7,376 nucleotides of DNA from NCBI GenBank assembly GCA_030639985.1, contig DAOWKG010000232.1, forward strand, positions 1-7,376, read 5' to 3'. The stretch comes from Desulfuromonadaceae bacterium (GTDB lineage: Bacteria; Desulfobacterota; Desulfuromonadia; Desulfuromonadales; Geopsychrobacteraceae). The notes beneath the pieces are model-generated. The model was not told where the DNA came from and searched no databases. It was given only the letters and a program-made list of their open reading frames with translations. The position numbers were made by a program, and so were the translations under genes. Shown piece by piece: positions 1 through 6,030 of this stretch. The stretch's first letter is position 1. Each line of letters opens with the position of its first letter.

Positions 1-1862
1 ACACACATCCGATTTTCAGTTTCTTGTTTATTGAATGTGTAGGCCATGGTCAGGTTCATTTTACTGTTTGGTGCATACCAGAAACTAATACCAGGAACGT
101 AGGTTGTTTGCTCATAATCGACGCGATCATTTTCCTCAAAACGTACTCGGGCAAACAGCGTTGCTGCCATATTTGCATTGGCTGTCCATGTTGTGTTGAC
201 TTTAGCTTCATGGACTGACTCTGGCTGGTTGGTAGACTCCAGAGTTCTGTTCGGATATACATCACTCCAATACCATAATTTTTCAGATGGAAGGGCAAAA
301 TCAGCAGTAGTGAAATACCAGAGACCAGAGTCTCCATCCTGAATAGCCGTTGTTCCATCGGCAAGTACTGCCCCTTGTGCGATGCCTACATGGGCCCCAG
401 CAAGTGGTTCTTCAATGTCTTGATACTGGTAGCTGAAACGCCCTGAAAGTGAGTTGTTGATACGTGTTTTTAAGGCAGCTTTCAGTGTGTGGGTTTTTGT
501 TTCGCCCAGCTCTTCTTCTGCACGATCAACGAGTTCATATTCGTACCCGAGTCGCAAGCTTGTTGCTTTTGCTAAACGATAGACGAGGTCAACACCAATC
601 TCGCTAGTTTCACGTGCTTCGGCAGAGTGCCAGGCATCGGTATCATCACCTGGAAATGCAGCTTCTGCGGAACCACCGTCATCGCGAGCAGCGAAATAGA
701 TTTCATTGTGTTTAGCATCAATCTCAGACATGTTGCCGTGTAGAGATAGGCTGATGTTCTTGCCAAATCTTGTCGCGATATTAGCGCCAAAAGATTCATA
801 TTCGGTCTTCAGGGTATCGCCGTCAAGAAGCGTATATTCACCTTGAGTTTCCGATTTTGAACTTTCAATTTCAGAATTAACATAACTGGCCGTCACGCTG
901 GTACTCTTAGGTAGATCAACTCGTGCTTTTAGTGAGTGAGTGTCTTTTTCAGAGTCAGGTGTCCGGGCAAAATCGAAATCACCATTTTCATAAAGAAGAT
1001 TGTAGGCTGTACCGTTGCCTGCATCTTCAAAAGAGAAAACAGGTGCCGCACTATTCTCGGCGAAAGTACGATTCAAATAATCGTAATCCACTGTAACTAT
1101 GCCAAACTTGCCTGTTGCTCCAAAGGTAAAATCTTCGGTGCGCTCATCAATATTTTTACCCTTTGCAGAAACGTGACATGAATCACATTTTTGCACGCCA
1201 ATAGCTTGCTCCATTCCTTGGCGGGTTTCGATGCGCAATCCTGCATGAAAAGTCACGTTGGGAAGTGCCGGAACCATCAATTCAACTTCACTTTCAAGTT
1301 CACGCCGCGTAACAATGTATTCATTGGCTAATTCTTGCTCATAAGCCACACGTGGATCATAGTCAAGACTGCCACCACCGACTACGGTTATTGGAGTAGC
1401 CAGCTCTGCTAATTCCGCCATGATTTTATCTGTAGTAACACTAGGTTGGCTGCCTCCGGTGTCATCTCGACCGGTTGCTCCCATTTGATCTAGGGTCTCA
1501 TGATCCTTCCAGTGTTCGAAAGCTTGGTAATCAAGGTTGATGCGGAAGACTCTGTTGATGTCAGCTCCGAGAGAAAAATCGTAATTATCGGAACCTTTAA
1601 CGTCTGCTTCAACTCCAACAGAGATCCCTGCATCAAAAAAATCTACCCCAAGATTTATTGCAGGGTTAACAGTGTTATTGTCATCATTTGATGTTTTGAC
1701 ATATTCGTTGACGCGTGCAGGGCTGTCATCTGTATTCATGCCCGAAATGCCGACTTCCACATGGCCGCTGGTTACTGCTTCACTAGCGATTGCCAAGGTG
1801 GTGGTCGTCATTAAGGTCAGGATGGACAGCAATGCAACCAGCCATAAATGGCGTTGCTTCAT
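1..1862 (-). CDS. MtrB/PioB family decaheme-associated outer membrane beta-barrel protein (C-terminus cut by window edge)
   Basis: Reading from an ATG at 1862, the frame stays open for 620 complete codons to the window edge with no stop, so the 3' end is missing. An ideal AGGAGG (1868-1873) lies 5 nt upstream of the ATG. The protein begins with a signal peptide (basic MKQRH, then a hydrophobic stretch, probable cut near LAIA-SEA around residue 26). The rest is rich in alternating polar/aromatic strands with short Asp/Asn/Gly turns, as expected of an outer-membrane barrel. Family assignment rests on this architecture, on size (MtrB is about 700 residues) and on the directly upstream decaheme cytochrome. 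In the MtrAB family the barrel sheathes the cytochrome so that electrons cross the outer membrane. Residues 226-230 are CDSCH, a c-type heme motif inside the porin itself. It is almost certainly cotranscribed with the gene at 1879-2868. Family call is confident; exact subfamily (OmbB-like, PioB-like) is not determined. Confidence 0.85.
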   Translation of the reverse strand, partial: MKQRHLWLVALLSILTLMTTTTLAIASEAVTSGHVEVGISGMNTDDSPARVNEYVKTSNDDNNTVNPAINLGVDFFDAGISVGVEADVKGSDNYDFSLGADINRVFRINLDYQAFEHWKDHETLDQMGATGRDDTGGSQPSVTTDKIMAELAELATPITVVGGGSLDYDPRVAYEQELANEYIVTRRELESEVELMVPALPNVTFHAGLRIETRQGMEQAIGVQKCDSCHVSAKGKNIDERTEDFTFGATGKFGIVTVDYDYLNRTFAENSAAPVFSFEDAGNGTAYNLLYENGDFDFARTPDSEKDTHSLKARVDLPKSTSVTASYVNSEIESSKSETQGEYTLLDGDTLKTEYESFGANIATRFGKNISLSLHGNMSEIDAKHNEIYFAARDDGGSAEAAFPGDDTDAWHSAEARETSEIGVDLVYRLAKATSLRLGYEYELVDRAEEELGETKTHTLKAALKTRINNSLSGRFSYQYQDIEEPLAGAHVGIAQGAVLADGTTAIQDGDSGLWYFTTADFALPSEKLWYWSDVYPNRTLESTNQPESVHEAKVNTTWTANANMAATLFARVRFEENDRVDYEQTTYVPGISFWYAPNSKMNLTMAYTFNKQETENRMC

Positions 1863-1867
1863 TTTAA

Positions 1868-1873
1868 CCTCCT
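1868..1873 (-). promoter_or_regulatory. Ribosome binding site of the porin gene
   Basis: A perfect AGGAGG on the minus strand sits 5 nt before the ATG at 1862, in the 16-bp gap after the upstream cytochrome stop codon. It fixes the porin start and supports translation from a shared mRNA. Confidence 0.8.
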
Positions 1874-1878
1874 AAAGT

Positions 1879-2868
1879 TTAACGGGTCAGCCCGTGACCA
1901 CTAAGTGGCTGTGACGGAAAATCGCTGCCGTGAACAACCTTGTGGCAGGTAGTACACTTGGTGCCGAATGATGTTTGAAACCCTTCAGTTCCGTGTGCAC
2001 TATTGACTATATTGGCTGCCTCTGTTGGTGCTATACCATCGGCATCATCAAAGTTAGACGCACGCAGTAGGTGGAAGTGACCTTCATGGCACTGCAGACA
2101 TAGGAACGGCTCATTCTGCACTAATAGATTGTTGGCAACCGAACCATGTGGATCGTGGCAGGTTGTACAGTCGTCTTCAACCGGGGCGTGACCGAACACA
2201 AATGGACCCTGATAACGGGTGTGACAGTCAAGGCACAGATCGTTAGTGCGCTCATGGGTGTTCAACTCACCGTGCGGATTGTGGCAGTCGCCGCAGCTCA
2301 TCTTGCCCTCTTTGATCGGGTGATGAGATGGAAAGTTGGCCTTGGCTTGCATTTCCTGGTGACAGGAATAGCAAAGCTCAGGATCTTCTTGCTTCAGGCT
2401 GGCTTTAAGAGGTTCTTCAGCGTGCATGGCGTGGCAGTCGGTACAGCTGAGATCAGCTAGTGCATGCTCACTGTGAGTCCAGTCCATCAGGTCACCGTCG
2501 GTATGACAGGTGGCACAGATAGCGCCAGTCTCTTCGGCAGACAATTCTGCCGGGCGGAGAATCTTATCGGTATCTCCATCTCCATCAACGTGCAGGCTAC
2601 CGGGACCGTGGCAGGTTTCGCAGCCTTTTTCCGCACCCATCATTTCGAAGTCAGCCAAACGTCCGTGAACGTTGTGACTGAAAGCTTCTGCCATGTCGTC
2701 ATGGCATTCGAGACAGGTGTCCTGTCCCACATAGCTGGCACCTTCAACTTGCGGCATGCTGAGCATTTTTTCTCTGATTGCGCCCGTGGCACATGCGGCC
2801 AAGAACATCACCAGAAGAAGTACGCTCACCAGCCTGCCGGTTTTAGTGCCGGTTGACTTGAATAACAT
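1879..2868 (-). CDS. DmsE/MtrA-type decaheme c-type cytochrome, lipoprotein
   Basis: The 329-residue protein has exactly ten CXXCH motifs, with first Cys at residues 52, 83, 118, 142, 166, 192, 212, 234, 257 and 305. Length and heme count match MtrA of Shewanella (about 333 residues, ten hemes) and the DmsE-type decaheme family. It should be an elongated heme wire on the periplasmic side, inserted in the partner barrel and passing electrons through the outer membrane. The N-terminus has a basic segment, a hydrophobic run and a lipobox LAAC with Cys26 as the lipidation site. Ala at the next position predicts outer-membrane sorting. Extra His residues near the hemes (for example HNVHG, SHHP, NSAHG) can act as distal ligands, as usual for bis-His cytochromes. 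The start is fixed by AGGAGG at 2873-2878. It is the first gene of a two-gene unit with the porin and diverges from a LysR regulator. Cytochrome c maturation proteins would be needed; none is in the window. Confidence 0.93.
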   Translation of the reverse strand: MLFKSTGTKTGRLVSVLLLVMFLAACATGAIREKMLSMPQVEGASYVGQDTCLECHDDMAEAFSHNVHGRLADFEMMGAEKGCETCHGPGSLHVDGDGDTDKILRPAELSAEETGAICATCHTDGDLMDWTHSEHALADLSCTDCHAMHAEEPLKASLKQEDPELCYSCHQEMQAKANFPSHHPIKEGKMSCGDCHNPHGELNTHERTNDLCLDCHTRYQGPFVFGHAPVEDDCTTCHDPHGSVANNLLVQNEPFLCLQCHEGHFHLLRASNFDDADGIAPTEAANIVNSAHGTEGFQTSFGTKCTTCHKVVHGSDFPSQPLSGHGLTR

Positions 2869-2872
2869 GTTG

Positions 2873-2880
2873 CCTCCTTT
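2873..2880 (-). promoter_or_regulatory. Ribosome binding site of the decaheme cytochrome gene
   Basis: AAAGGAGG on the minus strand, 4 nt before the ATG at 2868. It is a strong site that confirms the start and hence the complete lipoprotein signal. Confidence 0.8.
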
Positions 2881-2939
2881 GGTTACTCAAAAATATTAAC
2901 TTACTGCTTTAGGCTTTATTTTCTTGAATTTGGTAGCTA

Positions 2940-2974
2940 TTCCGCAGGTTTAATTGCCCTCCTTTCTTGCGGAA
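2940..2974. repeat. Inverted repeat in the cytochrome leader enclosing an AGGAGG
   Basis: Arms TTCCGCA (2940-2946) and TGCGGAA (2968-2974) are perfect over 7 bp with 21 nt between them. One further G-C pair is possible after a wobble. The spacer carries AGGAGG on the minus strand (2958-2963), without an ATG at the right distance. It could be an operator or an RNA hairpin in the leader of the cytochrome mRNA. Confidence 0.4.
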
Positions 2975-2986
2975 AACATTTAAAAA

Positions 2987-3031
2987 ACCATATACATGGT
3001 AATTTTTCACATGGCACAGAGTACACGCCAT
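2987..3031. promoter_or_regulatory. Candidate operator: two dyads built on ATGG/CCAT half-sites
   Basis: ACCAT-ATAC-ATGGT (2987-3000) is a perfect 5-bp-arm dyad. Eleven bases on, ATGGC (3011-3015) and GCCAT (3027-3031) form a second dyad with exactly 11 nt between arms. LysR-family sites are interrupted dyads with an 11-nt core spacing (T-N11-A type), so the second is geometrically suitable. It lies just upstream of the regulator's -35 box at 3042, which would suit autoregulation. Inference only. Confidence 0.4.
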
Positions 3032-3041
3032 TAGAATTCTA

Positions 3042-3070
3042 TTGAAGCGAATCATTTTAATAGGTATATT
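3042..3070 (+). promoter_or_regulatory. Sigma-70 promoter of the LysR-type gene
   Basis: TTGAAG (3042-3047), a 17-nt spacer and TATATT (3065-3070) give a near-consensus promoter. Expected transcription start is near 3077, leaving a leader of about 48 nt before the ATG at 3125. Confidence 0.55.
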
Positions 3071-3124
3071 AGCTACAGTAATGGGATTAATTCTTTATAT
3101 TCAAATACTTGAATGGATGGTCGA

Positions 3125-4036
3125 ATGGAAACTAGGTACTTTAAAACACTCGTCACGGTGGTTGAAACTGGGAGCTTTTCCAAGGCAGCTCGAAGTCTGC
3201 ATTTGACCCAATCTGCGGTATCGCAAAGGATCAAAATTTTGGAAGAAGCGTTTGATCATTCACTGTTTGATAGGTCTGGTGCGGCTTTGAAACTAACGGC
3301 AGTTGGTGAAATAGTTCTTAATAGTGCTCGGCAGATTCTTGGTGCAGAAGAGTCGTTGTTGGCCCGGTTGTCACAAATCAGTTATAGAAAAAAAGTTTCA
3401 TTCTGTTGTACCTCAACTTTTGGAGCGATCTATCTGCCGAGAGTTTTGAACCGTTTCATGTTGGATAATGGTGGTACTCAGATTGATCTTAATTTTTTAC
3501 TTCATAATTCTGATCAGGCGCTGTTAGGTATACTAAATAAAGAGTTTGATATTTCGGTTATTGAACATTGCCCCAAGGACGATTTGAGTGCATTTAAAAC
3601 ATTCCCGTTGCCAGATGATGAACTGGTCTTTGTTTCTTCGCCGAATTTAAATTTTCCGACCCAACAGTGTGATGTTGATGAATTGTTCCAGTTTTCATTG
3701 TTTGTTCGGGAGGACGGGTGCAGTTCCAAACAATTATTGATGACTGGATTGGAAGGGCAGGGGAAAAATCTGAATGATTTTGCTACGGTAGCAACATCAG
3801 ATGATTTACGCTTGACCTGCCAGATGGTTCTTTCTGGTGATGGGATAGCTTTTATGTCAAAAGGATTGGTTTGTGAATACCTGCAAACTGGCCAGATGAT
3901 TGAACATTCTGTTAATGGTTTTCCGCGTAGCCGGAAACGCAAAATTGTGATGGAAAAAGGTCGTGAAGATGAGAAATTGCTAAGTAATTTAATTCGCTGT
4001 ATTTTTAGTGCAATGGATATTCCTTCATCGGTCTGA
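3125..4036 (+). CDS. LysR-family transcriptional regulator
   Basis: The 303-residue protein has the standard LysR layout. An N-terminal winged helix-turn-helix (about residues 1-60) has the family signature FKTLVTVVETGSFSKAA, then LHLTQSAVSQRIKILEE as the recognition helix region, then LFDRSG. A linker helix (about 65-90) and a periplasmic-binding-protein-like effector domain (about 93-295, opening with CCTSTFGAIYLPRVL) follow. I chose ATG 3125 (METRYF) because it matches usual LysR N-termini and has a weak GGATGG upstream; ATG 3113 is in frame and would add four residues. The effector cannot be read from the sequence. It is transcribed away from the decaheme-porin unit, so control of that unit is the simplest hypothesis. 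The gene looks more AT-rich than rlmD and ispG by eye. No partner gene follows it; a structured repeat element does. Confidence 0.93.
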   Translation: METRYFKTLVTVVETGSFSKAARSLHLTQSAVSQRIKILEEAFDHSLFDRSGAALKLTAVGEIVLNSARQILGAEESLLARLSQISYRKKVSFCCTSTFGAIYLPRVLNRFMLDNGGTQIDLNFLLHNSDQALLGILNKEFDISVIEHCPKDDLSAFKTFPLPDDELVFVSSPNLNFPTQQCDVDELFQFSLFVREDGCSSKQLLMTGLEGQGKNLNDFATVATSDDLRLTCQMVLSGDGIAFMSKGLVCEYLQTGQMIEHSVNGFPRSRKRKIVMEKGREDEKLLSNLIRCIFSAMDIPSSV

Positions 4037-4052
4037 TTTTATGACTTGCCGG

Positions 4053-4090
4053 ATTCAGGGGGACATGTACTTGTTACGTGCACCCAGATA
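4053..4090. repeat. Left REP-like palindrome, decayed
   Basis: ATTCAGGGGGACATG starts the unit, and TTGTTACGTG followed by CACCCAGAT forms an imperfect opposing arm (GGG-GCA type pairing with mismatches). Read on the minus strand, 4058-4080 is CACGTAACAA-GT-ACATGTCCCCC. This almost repeats 7109-7131, so the two belong to one family in opposite orientation. Confidence 0.5.
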
Positions 4091-4107
4091 ACGGGTTAAC
4101 AACCAAA

Positions 4108-4190
4108 GAGGTCGTGGGGTTGCGCCCCCACTCGTCGCTATACTCTTTTGTACCCCACAAAAGAGTACGCAGAAAAATGTGCCCGACCTC
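4108..4190. repeat. Three-way-junction-like fold: GAGGTCG/CGACCTC closing two hairpins
   Basis: GAGGTCG (4108-4114) pairs with CGACCTC (4184-4190). Inside, TGGGG (4115-4119) pairs with CCCCA (4126-4130). TACTCTTTTGT (4141-4151) pairs perfectly over 11 bp with ACAAAAGAGTA (4157-4167) across a 5-nt ACCCC loop. The 11-bp stem has no T-run after it, so it is not a standard terminator. The nested arrangement suggests a conserved structured repeat or RNA. Confidence 0.5.
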
Positions 4191-4221
4191 CTTGCCCACC
4201 GATGGCGGGTTCCCTCCATGA

Positions 4222-4299
4222 AACAGTTACTTTGAGGAGCGGCAAAAACTCAGGCTACGCCTTCAAACATTTGCCGCTCTTTTTCTCAAATCAACTGTT
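4222..4299 (+). terminator. Extended stem-loop with T-run, likely terminator of the LysR gene
   Basis: The core stem GAGCGGCAAA (4237-4246) pairs perfectly with TTTGCCGCTC (4270-4279), followed by TTTTT (4280-4284) on the plus strand. Outside it, TTTGAG (4231-4236) pairs with CTCAAA (4285-4290) and AACAGTT (4222-4228) with AACTGTT (4293-4299). The T-run fits rho-independent termination of plus-strand transcripts. The 23-nt loop is long and the site is about 200 bp past the LysR stop. The outer pairs suggest it is also part of the repeat element. Confidence 0.5.
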
Positions 4300-4386
4300 C
4301 CATTCCGGCTGCGTTACACGGGATGGGCAGTTCAAAACAAAGTTAAAAACCTTACTAAAGTAGCTAAAATTGCTTAACCTAGCGCC

Positions 4387-4422
4387 ATTCGGGACAGGTA
4401 GCGAGTACTTTGTCCCCTGAAT
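4387..4422. repeat. Right REP-like hairpin
   Basis: ATTCGGGACA (4387-4396) faces TGTCCCCTGAAT (4411-4422), pairing except for a two-base bulge, around a 14-nt loop containing GTAGCGAGTAC. Same GGGACA core as the copies at 4053 and 7097. It sits 40 bp past the rlmD stop and could also block transcription from that side. Confidence 0.55.
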
Positions 4423-4462
4423 TCTATTCTTATGCTTGCGCTGCCACTGTGACTATCAACCT

Positions 4463-5851
4463 TTAAATTAAAGTCAACTGTACTACGGTTTCGATATGGG
4501 CCGTCTGTGGGAACATATCAACTGGTTGTAATTGCTTAATTTTATAGCCGTTGCTGGTCAAGATTTTTAAGTCTCGGCAAAGACTGTCTGGATCACACGA
4601 AATGTAGATAATCTGTTTTGGTTGAAGCTGATAGAGGGTCTGCAGCAACTCTTCGCTACACCCTTTGCGGGGTGGGTTAACGGTGACCAGCGTCGGTGTT
4701 TTTTGGCTGTCGTATTTTTGTAGCTCTTCGGTGGCATCTCCGGCAAAAAAACGACAGTTATGCAAATCGTTTAAACGGGCGTTTTCAGCGGCATTGCGAA
4801 CCGCCTCATCAACATACTCAATCCCATCAACCTGCCAGGCATCTTTCCCCAAGTGTAAAGCAATCCCGCCAATACCACAGTAAAGATCGATGGCAGTATC
4901 TTGTTTGGACAGATTTGCCCACTTGCGTACCAAGGCATAAATATTGGTGGCTTGCAGGGTGTTGATTTGAAAAAAAGATTCTGGGGCAATCCGCAAGCGG
5001 ATGCTGCCACAGGTTTCAATCAAATCGGGCAGGCCGCACAGCTTGATGGTTTTATCTCCCATGATGACATTGCCGGTGGAACTATTGATGTTTTGATGGA
5101 CCCCAATAACTTCTGGAACTCTGCGAGTTAACCATTTTGCCAGTTTTGGCAGTTGCTGAAGGTCGCGAAAATTACTGACGAAGGTGACCAGTGCTTTGCC
5201 ACTGATGGGACTGACCCGAATTAACAGGTAGCGGAGCAACCCGTGTTGGTGGCGGTGATTATATACCGAAACTTTTTGCCGTTGCACTTCGTCACGAACC
5301 ACGGCGACAATTTTATTGATTAAAGGATGGTGGACCGGACAATCGGGACAATCAATTACCTCATGGGTGCCACGTTTATAAAGGCCTATCAATACTTTTT
5401 CCCGGCTACGAGCAAAAGTCAGCTTGGCACTGGCCCGGTAGCCAAAGGGGGGATCAGATGGTAGTACCGGTAGAACCTTGACGTCATCCAGCAATCCTTG
5501 TTGTTGTAATGCCTCGGCAACCCGCTGTTGTTTGAACAGCAGTTGATCCCCATACTTCATGCCGATCAGCGGACAACCAAGACAGTTCTGCTCCTGTTTG
5601 CAGGCAATATTGGCCGTCCGTTGGGGTGAATTACGCAGTACCCTGCGCAGGTGGGTGAAGATGTGGGTTCTGCCAGTGTGTTCAACTTCGGCAATAACTG
5701 TTTCTCCCGGAAAAGCTCCCTGTACCACTGCCGTACGATTTTCATGCGGAGCAAGTCCGATCCCGTCTTTATCAAGACAATCGATGGTCAACTTCAGAGT
5801 TTCTGGTTGCGCTGATTTATGGGTTGATTTCTTTTTTAATGGTTTTTTCAT
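4463..5851 (-). CDS. rlmD: 23S rRNA (uracil(1939)-C(5))-methyltransferase, RlmD/RumA type
   Basis: This 462-residue enzyme of the TrmA/RumA family transfers a methyl group from S-adenosylmethionine to carbon 5 of a uracil in 23S rRNA. A lysine-rich start is followed by a TRAM RNA-binding domain (about 17-74). The [4Fe-4S] cysteines C84, C90, C93 and C171 have exactly the spacing of E. coli RumA (75, 81, 84, 162). A central domain precedes the methyltransferase domain: FFQIN at 293-297, SAM-binding DLYCGIGGIALHLG at 322-335, NPPRKG at 392-397 (Asn where many members have Asp), nucleophile C419 in ISCDPDSLCRDL, and base E454 in AHIE. C419 to E454 is 35 residues, as in RumA (389, 424). It is complete and looks active. 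The ATG is preceded by only a weak AGAAG site. Target U1939 is inferred from family; some relatives methylate U747 or both. Confidence 0.92.
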   Translation of the reverse strand: MKKPLKKKSTHKSAQPETLKLTIDCLDKDGIGLAPHENRTAVVQGAFPGETVIAEVEHTGRTHIFTHLRRVLRNSPQRTANIACKQEQNCLGCPLIGMKYGDQLLFKQQRVAEALQQQGLLDDVKVLPVLPSDPPFGYRASAKLTFARSREKVLIGLYKRGTHEVIDCPDCPVHHPLINKIVAVVRDEVQRQKVSVYNHRHQHGLLRYLLIRVSPISGKALVTFVSNFRDLQQLPKLAKWLTRRVPEVIGVHQNINSSTGNVIMGDKTIKLCGLPDLIETCGSIRLRIAPESFFQINTLQATNIYALVRKWANLSKQDTAIDLYCGIGGIALHLGKDAWQVDGIEYVDEAVRNAAENARLNDLHNCRFFAGDATEELQKYDSQKTPTLVTVNPPRKGCSEELLQTLYQLQPKQIIYISCDPDSLCRDLKILTSNGYKIKQLQPVDMFPQTAHIETVVQLTLI

Positions 5852-5908
5852 CGTTGCACTTCTTTACTATTTGTAGGGGTTGTCCGGTTGCTTTCGGATT
5901 GGTAGCGC

Positions 5909-5938
5909 AGAGTACCCCCGCACAGCGAATGGTGTCAA
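5909..5938 (-). promoter_or_regulatory. Candidate rlmD promoter
   Basis: On the minus strand a perfect TTGACA (-35, at 5933-5938) is followed after 18 nt by TACTCT (5909-5914), a weak -10. Transcription would start about 50 nt before the rlmD ATG. The -35 is good and the -10 poor, so the call is tentative. For ispG on the plus strand I found only a weak TTGCTC (5959-5964) followed by a GATAGA-like -10. Confidence 0.4.
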
Positions 5939-6014
5939 ACATATTGGTTTCCCGCTACTTGCTCATAACTGCTAATTTGGATAGACTGCGCCATGCCAAG
6001 TTTCACTAATAACC

Positions 6015-6030
6015 AAGGAGTAAGCCATTG
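6015..6030 (+). promoter_or_regulatory. Ribosome site deciding a TTG start for ispG
   Basis: AAGGAG (6015-6020) lies 7 nt before TTG at 6028-6030. No in-frame ATG occurs near it before residue 26, inside the conserved VQSMCNTDT motif, so TTG must be the start. Confidence 0.75.

Larger units (their letters stand above)
2869..3124. promoter_or_regulatory. Divergent control region between the cytochrome unit and the LysR regulator
   Basis: AT-rich, non-coding stretch with a cluster of inverted repeats. TTCCGCA (2940-2946) faces TGCGGAA (2968-2974). ACCAT-N4-ATGGT lies at 2987-3000. ATGGC-N11-GCCAT lies at 3011-3031. A sigma-70 promoter for the regulator lies at 3042-3070. I could not find a convincing -10/-35 pair for the cytochrome unit. 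A long leader of well over 50 nt is possible. Divergent LysR regulators commonly bind such a region and control both directions; that is family knowledge, not shown here. Confidence 0.55.
4053..4422. repeat. Candidate non-autonomous REP/MITE-like element with inverted ends
   Basis: The left end ATTCAGGGGGACA and right end TGTCCCCTGAAT are inverted repeats (12 of 13 positions). The interior is a chain of stem-loops with no transposase. No target-site duplication is visible at the borders. ATTCAGGGGACA/ATTAAGGGGACA palindromes are, as I recall, common around REP-associated tyrosine transposase (RAYT, IS200-like) loci in proteobacteria. RAYT-type mobilisation would leave no duplication. The identity as a mobile unit is inference; the inverted ends and structure are seen directly. 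Confidence 0.5.
4037..4462. other. Gene-free 426-bp interval filled by a structured repeat-like element
   Basis: No frame here shows a ribosome site plus a recognisable protein. Instead the interval holds at least five stem-loops, listed separately. Its outer limits are ATTCAGGGGGACA at 4053-4065 and TGTCCCCTGAAT at 4411-4422, which are inverted copies of each other apart from one extra G. Between 4300 and 4386, and from 4423 to 4462, I see nothing identifiable. Confidence 0.7.

Noticed and set aside
392..397. Asn in place of Asp in the NPPRKG motif of RlmD (residues 392-397 of the protein, not window bases) considered as an inactivating change
   Set aside because: As I recall, related family members such as RlmC carry the Asn form, and all Fe-S ligands, the nucleophile Cys and the base Glu are present.
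56..1875. Several short frames on both strands (56-364, 572-799, 936-1181, 1500-1691, 1672-1875)
   Set aside because: They lie over the uninterrupted 620-codon porin frame, which has a signal peptide and a strong ribosome site; the short ones have neither.
2146..2856. Two plus-strand open frames (2146-2460 and 2464-2856) opposite the decaheme gene
   Set aside because: Antisense shadows of the heme-rich coding sequence; the minus-strand gene has ten CXXCH motifs, a lipobox and a ribosome site.
3012..3027. TGGCAC resembling a sigma-54 -24 box
   Set aside because: The required GC element is not at the correct spacing on the plus strand, and the bases are better explained by the ATGGC-N11-GCCAT dyad.
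4148..4363. 71-codon open frame on the plus strand in the lysR-rlmD gap
   Set aside because: It starts at TTG without a ribosome site, crosses the hairpins and the T-run, and gives no recognisable protein. It is best explained as a chance frame in a structured repeat.
5559..5876. 105-codon plus-strand frame opposite the start of rlmD
   Set aside because: Shadow of rlmD, whose Fe-S cysteines and TRAM domain are encoded on the other strand here.
5899..5910. TTGGTAGCGCAG, resembling a tRNA D-arm
   Set aside because: No acceptor stem, anticodon arm or T-arm (GGTTCGAAT-like) lies at the required distances.
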